Assembly (NCBI GenBank): GCA_029261435.1
Contig: JAJDBI010000119.1
Location: 1-5,863 of the forward strand
DNA from: Nitrospinaceae bacterium
Lineage (GTDB): Bacteria > Nitrospinota > Nitrospinia > Nitrospinales > VA-1
Direction: 5' to 3'
DNA length: 5,863 nt
The position numbers and the translations under genes were made by a program. The stretch's first letter is position 1, and the number at the start of each line of letters is the position of its first letter. The notes under the pieces are model-generated. The model ran no database searches, was not told the DNA's origin, and worked only from the letters and a program-made list of their open reading frames with translations. Shown here one piece after another: positions 5,009 through 5,863 of the stretch.

Positions 5009-5863
5009 TCATCGATCAGAGGTTAATAAGGTTTGCATATGAAGCTGGACAGAATCGCTCAGCGCATCATAGTCATATCCGCCCTCAAGCATGGAGAGCA
5101 ATCGTCCATCGCAAACATCTTTGGCAACTCCCATGAGCAACCCAGTCATTTTTCCAAAACAATCGGTAGTCAGTTGGATTTGAGCCAGGGGATCGTTCTG
5201 ATGAGCATCAAATCCAGCCGAAATAATTATCAGATCGGGTTTGTAGCGCTGGATTTCGGGGATCAGCTTATTTTCCACAGCAGATAGATAGTCATCATCC
5301 TCCGAGTAGGCATCCATTGGCAGATTCAATGTGGTCCCAAGTCCGTCTCCAGTGCCGGTTTCTCCTTCTGCTCCGGTACCTGGATAGAATGGGTATTGGT
5401 GGGTGCTACTATAATAGATAGAAGAATCACCATAAAACGAGTGTTGAGTGCCATTACCGTGATGGACATCCCAGTCAAAGATAAAAATTTTGTTCAAGCC
5501 TTTTGCATTTTGCGCGTACCGGGCAGCAATACCGACATTGTTGAACAGGCAGAAACCCATAGCGTGATCCTGCTCGGCGTGGTGTCCCGGTGGTCGTACA
5601 GCACAAAATGCGTTGTGAATACTGCCATCAATGAGTTTGTCTATAGCCGTTAATCCTGCCCCGGCACTCAATAAAGCGGCATCGTAAGAACTGGAAGAGA
5701 TCACTGTGTCGGCGTCCAAATTGCGCACCTCATTCGCGCAGCTCTGTTCAACGCTTGCTACATAGCCCGCATCATGCACCAGGGCGATTTCTTCTGTTGT
5801 GGCCTTGCGGGGTTGTATTGGGATGAGGTTATTGTAGAATTCAGAAGACTCCAGCCGGTTTTG
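5009..5863 (-). CDS. Zinc-dependent deacetylase, HDAC/AcuC/acetylpolyamine amidohydrolase family, 5' end outside window
   Basis: These enzymes hydrolyse acetyl groups from lysine side chains, polyamines or other acetylated amines using one zinc ion. The frame is open from the right edge to the TGA at 5009 (284 residues seen). The sequence before the GTG at 5779 (LIPIQPRKATTEEIALVHD) is family-conserved, so that GTG is not the start, and perhaps 30 N-terminal residues are missing. All active-site elements are present in fragment numbering: RPPGHHAE with the His pair 94-95; FDWDVHHGNG with zinc ligands Asp132 and His134; SAGFDAHQNDPL with zinc ligand Asp219; and LEGGY with the transition-state Tyr263. 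The RPPGHH, GFCLFNN and FDWDVHHGNGTQ motifs are of class II type. No signal peptide can be judged, but the family is cytoplasmic. It lies upstream of clpC in the same operon. It should be an active deacetylase; substrate unknown. Confidence 0.92.
   Translation of the reverse strand, partial: QNRLESSEFYNNLIPIQPRKATTEEIALVHDAGYVASVEQSCANEVRNLDADTVISSSSYDAALLSAGAGLTAIDKLIDGSIHNAFCAVRPPGHHAEQDHAMGFCLFNNVGIAARYAQNAKGLNKIFIFDWDVHHGNGTQHSFYGDSSIYYSSTHQYPFYPGTGAEGETGTGDGLGTTLNLPMDAYSEDDDYLSAVENKLIPEIQRYKPDLIIISAGFDAHQNDPLAQIQLTTDCFGKMTGLLMGVAKDVCDGRLLSMLEGGYDYDALSDSVQLHMQTLLTSDR

Overview
The window looks like a chromosomal stretch of a Gram-negative bacterium. The evidence is an ADP-heptose-type (GT9) glycosyltransferase, bacterial housekeeping families, tight gene spacing and no mobile-element, phage or CRISPR signature. 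Base composition is moderate (mid-40s % G+C by eye). The mix of a ClpC-type unfoldase, a class II HDAC-like deacetylase, a PRC-barrel protein and a DUF2007 zinc-ribbon protein would suit a deltaproteobacterial, Nitrospinota or Nitrospirota-like lineage. That placement is inference only.

Left part (1-1379): the 3' half of a GT9 glycosyltransferase gene (+) enters from the left edge. It converges on a PRC-barrel gene (-, 481-870). A divergent intergenic stretch of 110 bp follows, with an extended -10 promoter for the PRC gene. Next comes a small protein in which a DUF2007-like domain sits between two zinc ribbons of identical spacing (+, 981-1379).

Central part (1390-2550): a minus-strand pair consists of a DUF5989-like single-span membrane protein and a soluble GT2 (dolichyl/polyprenyl-phosphate sugar synthase-like) glycosyltransferase. 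They are 8 bp apart, and the GT2 ribosome-binding site overlaps the stop codon of the small gene. A near-consensus sigma70 promoter (TTGACA, 16 bp, TATTAT) lies upstream, in the 285-bp gap after clpC.

Right part (2550-5863): a minus-strand operon holds an HDAC/AcuC/acetylpolyamine-amidohydrolase-family deacetylase (5' end outside the window), then after 8 bp a ClpC-type AAA+ unfoldase. ClpC would be about 816 codons long and would carry all ATPase motifs and an IGF ClpP-docking loop, but one in-frame TAG at 3930-3932 splits it. The reading frame and the homology continue unbroken on both sides of this codon, so it is a point nonsense change, a sequencing error or, much less likely, a recoded codon. 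The same protein has Met in place of the usual pore-loop Tyr in its first AAA+ ring.

I found no convincing wholly new multi-gene system. The items most worth a second look are the amber-interrupted clpC, together with the pattern of backup stops after TAG-ended genes; the pore-loop substitution; the DUF5989-GT2 pair; and the HDAC-clpC operon.
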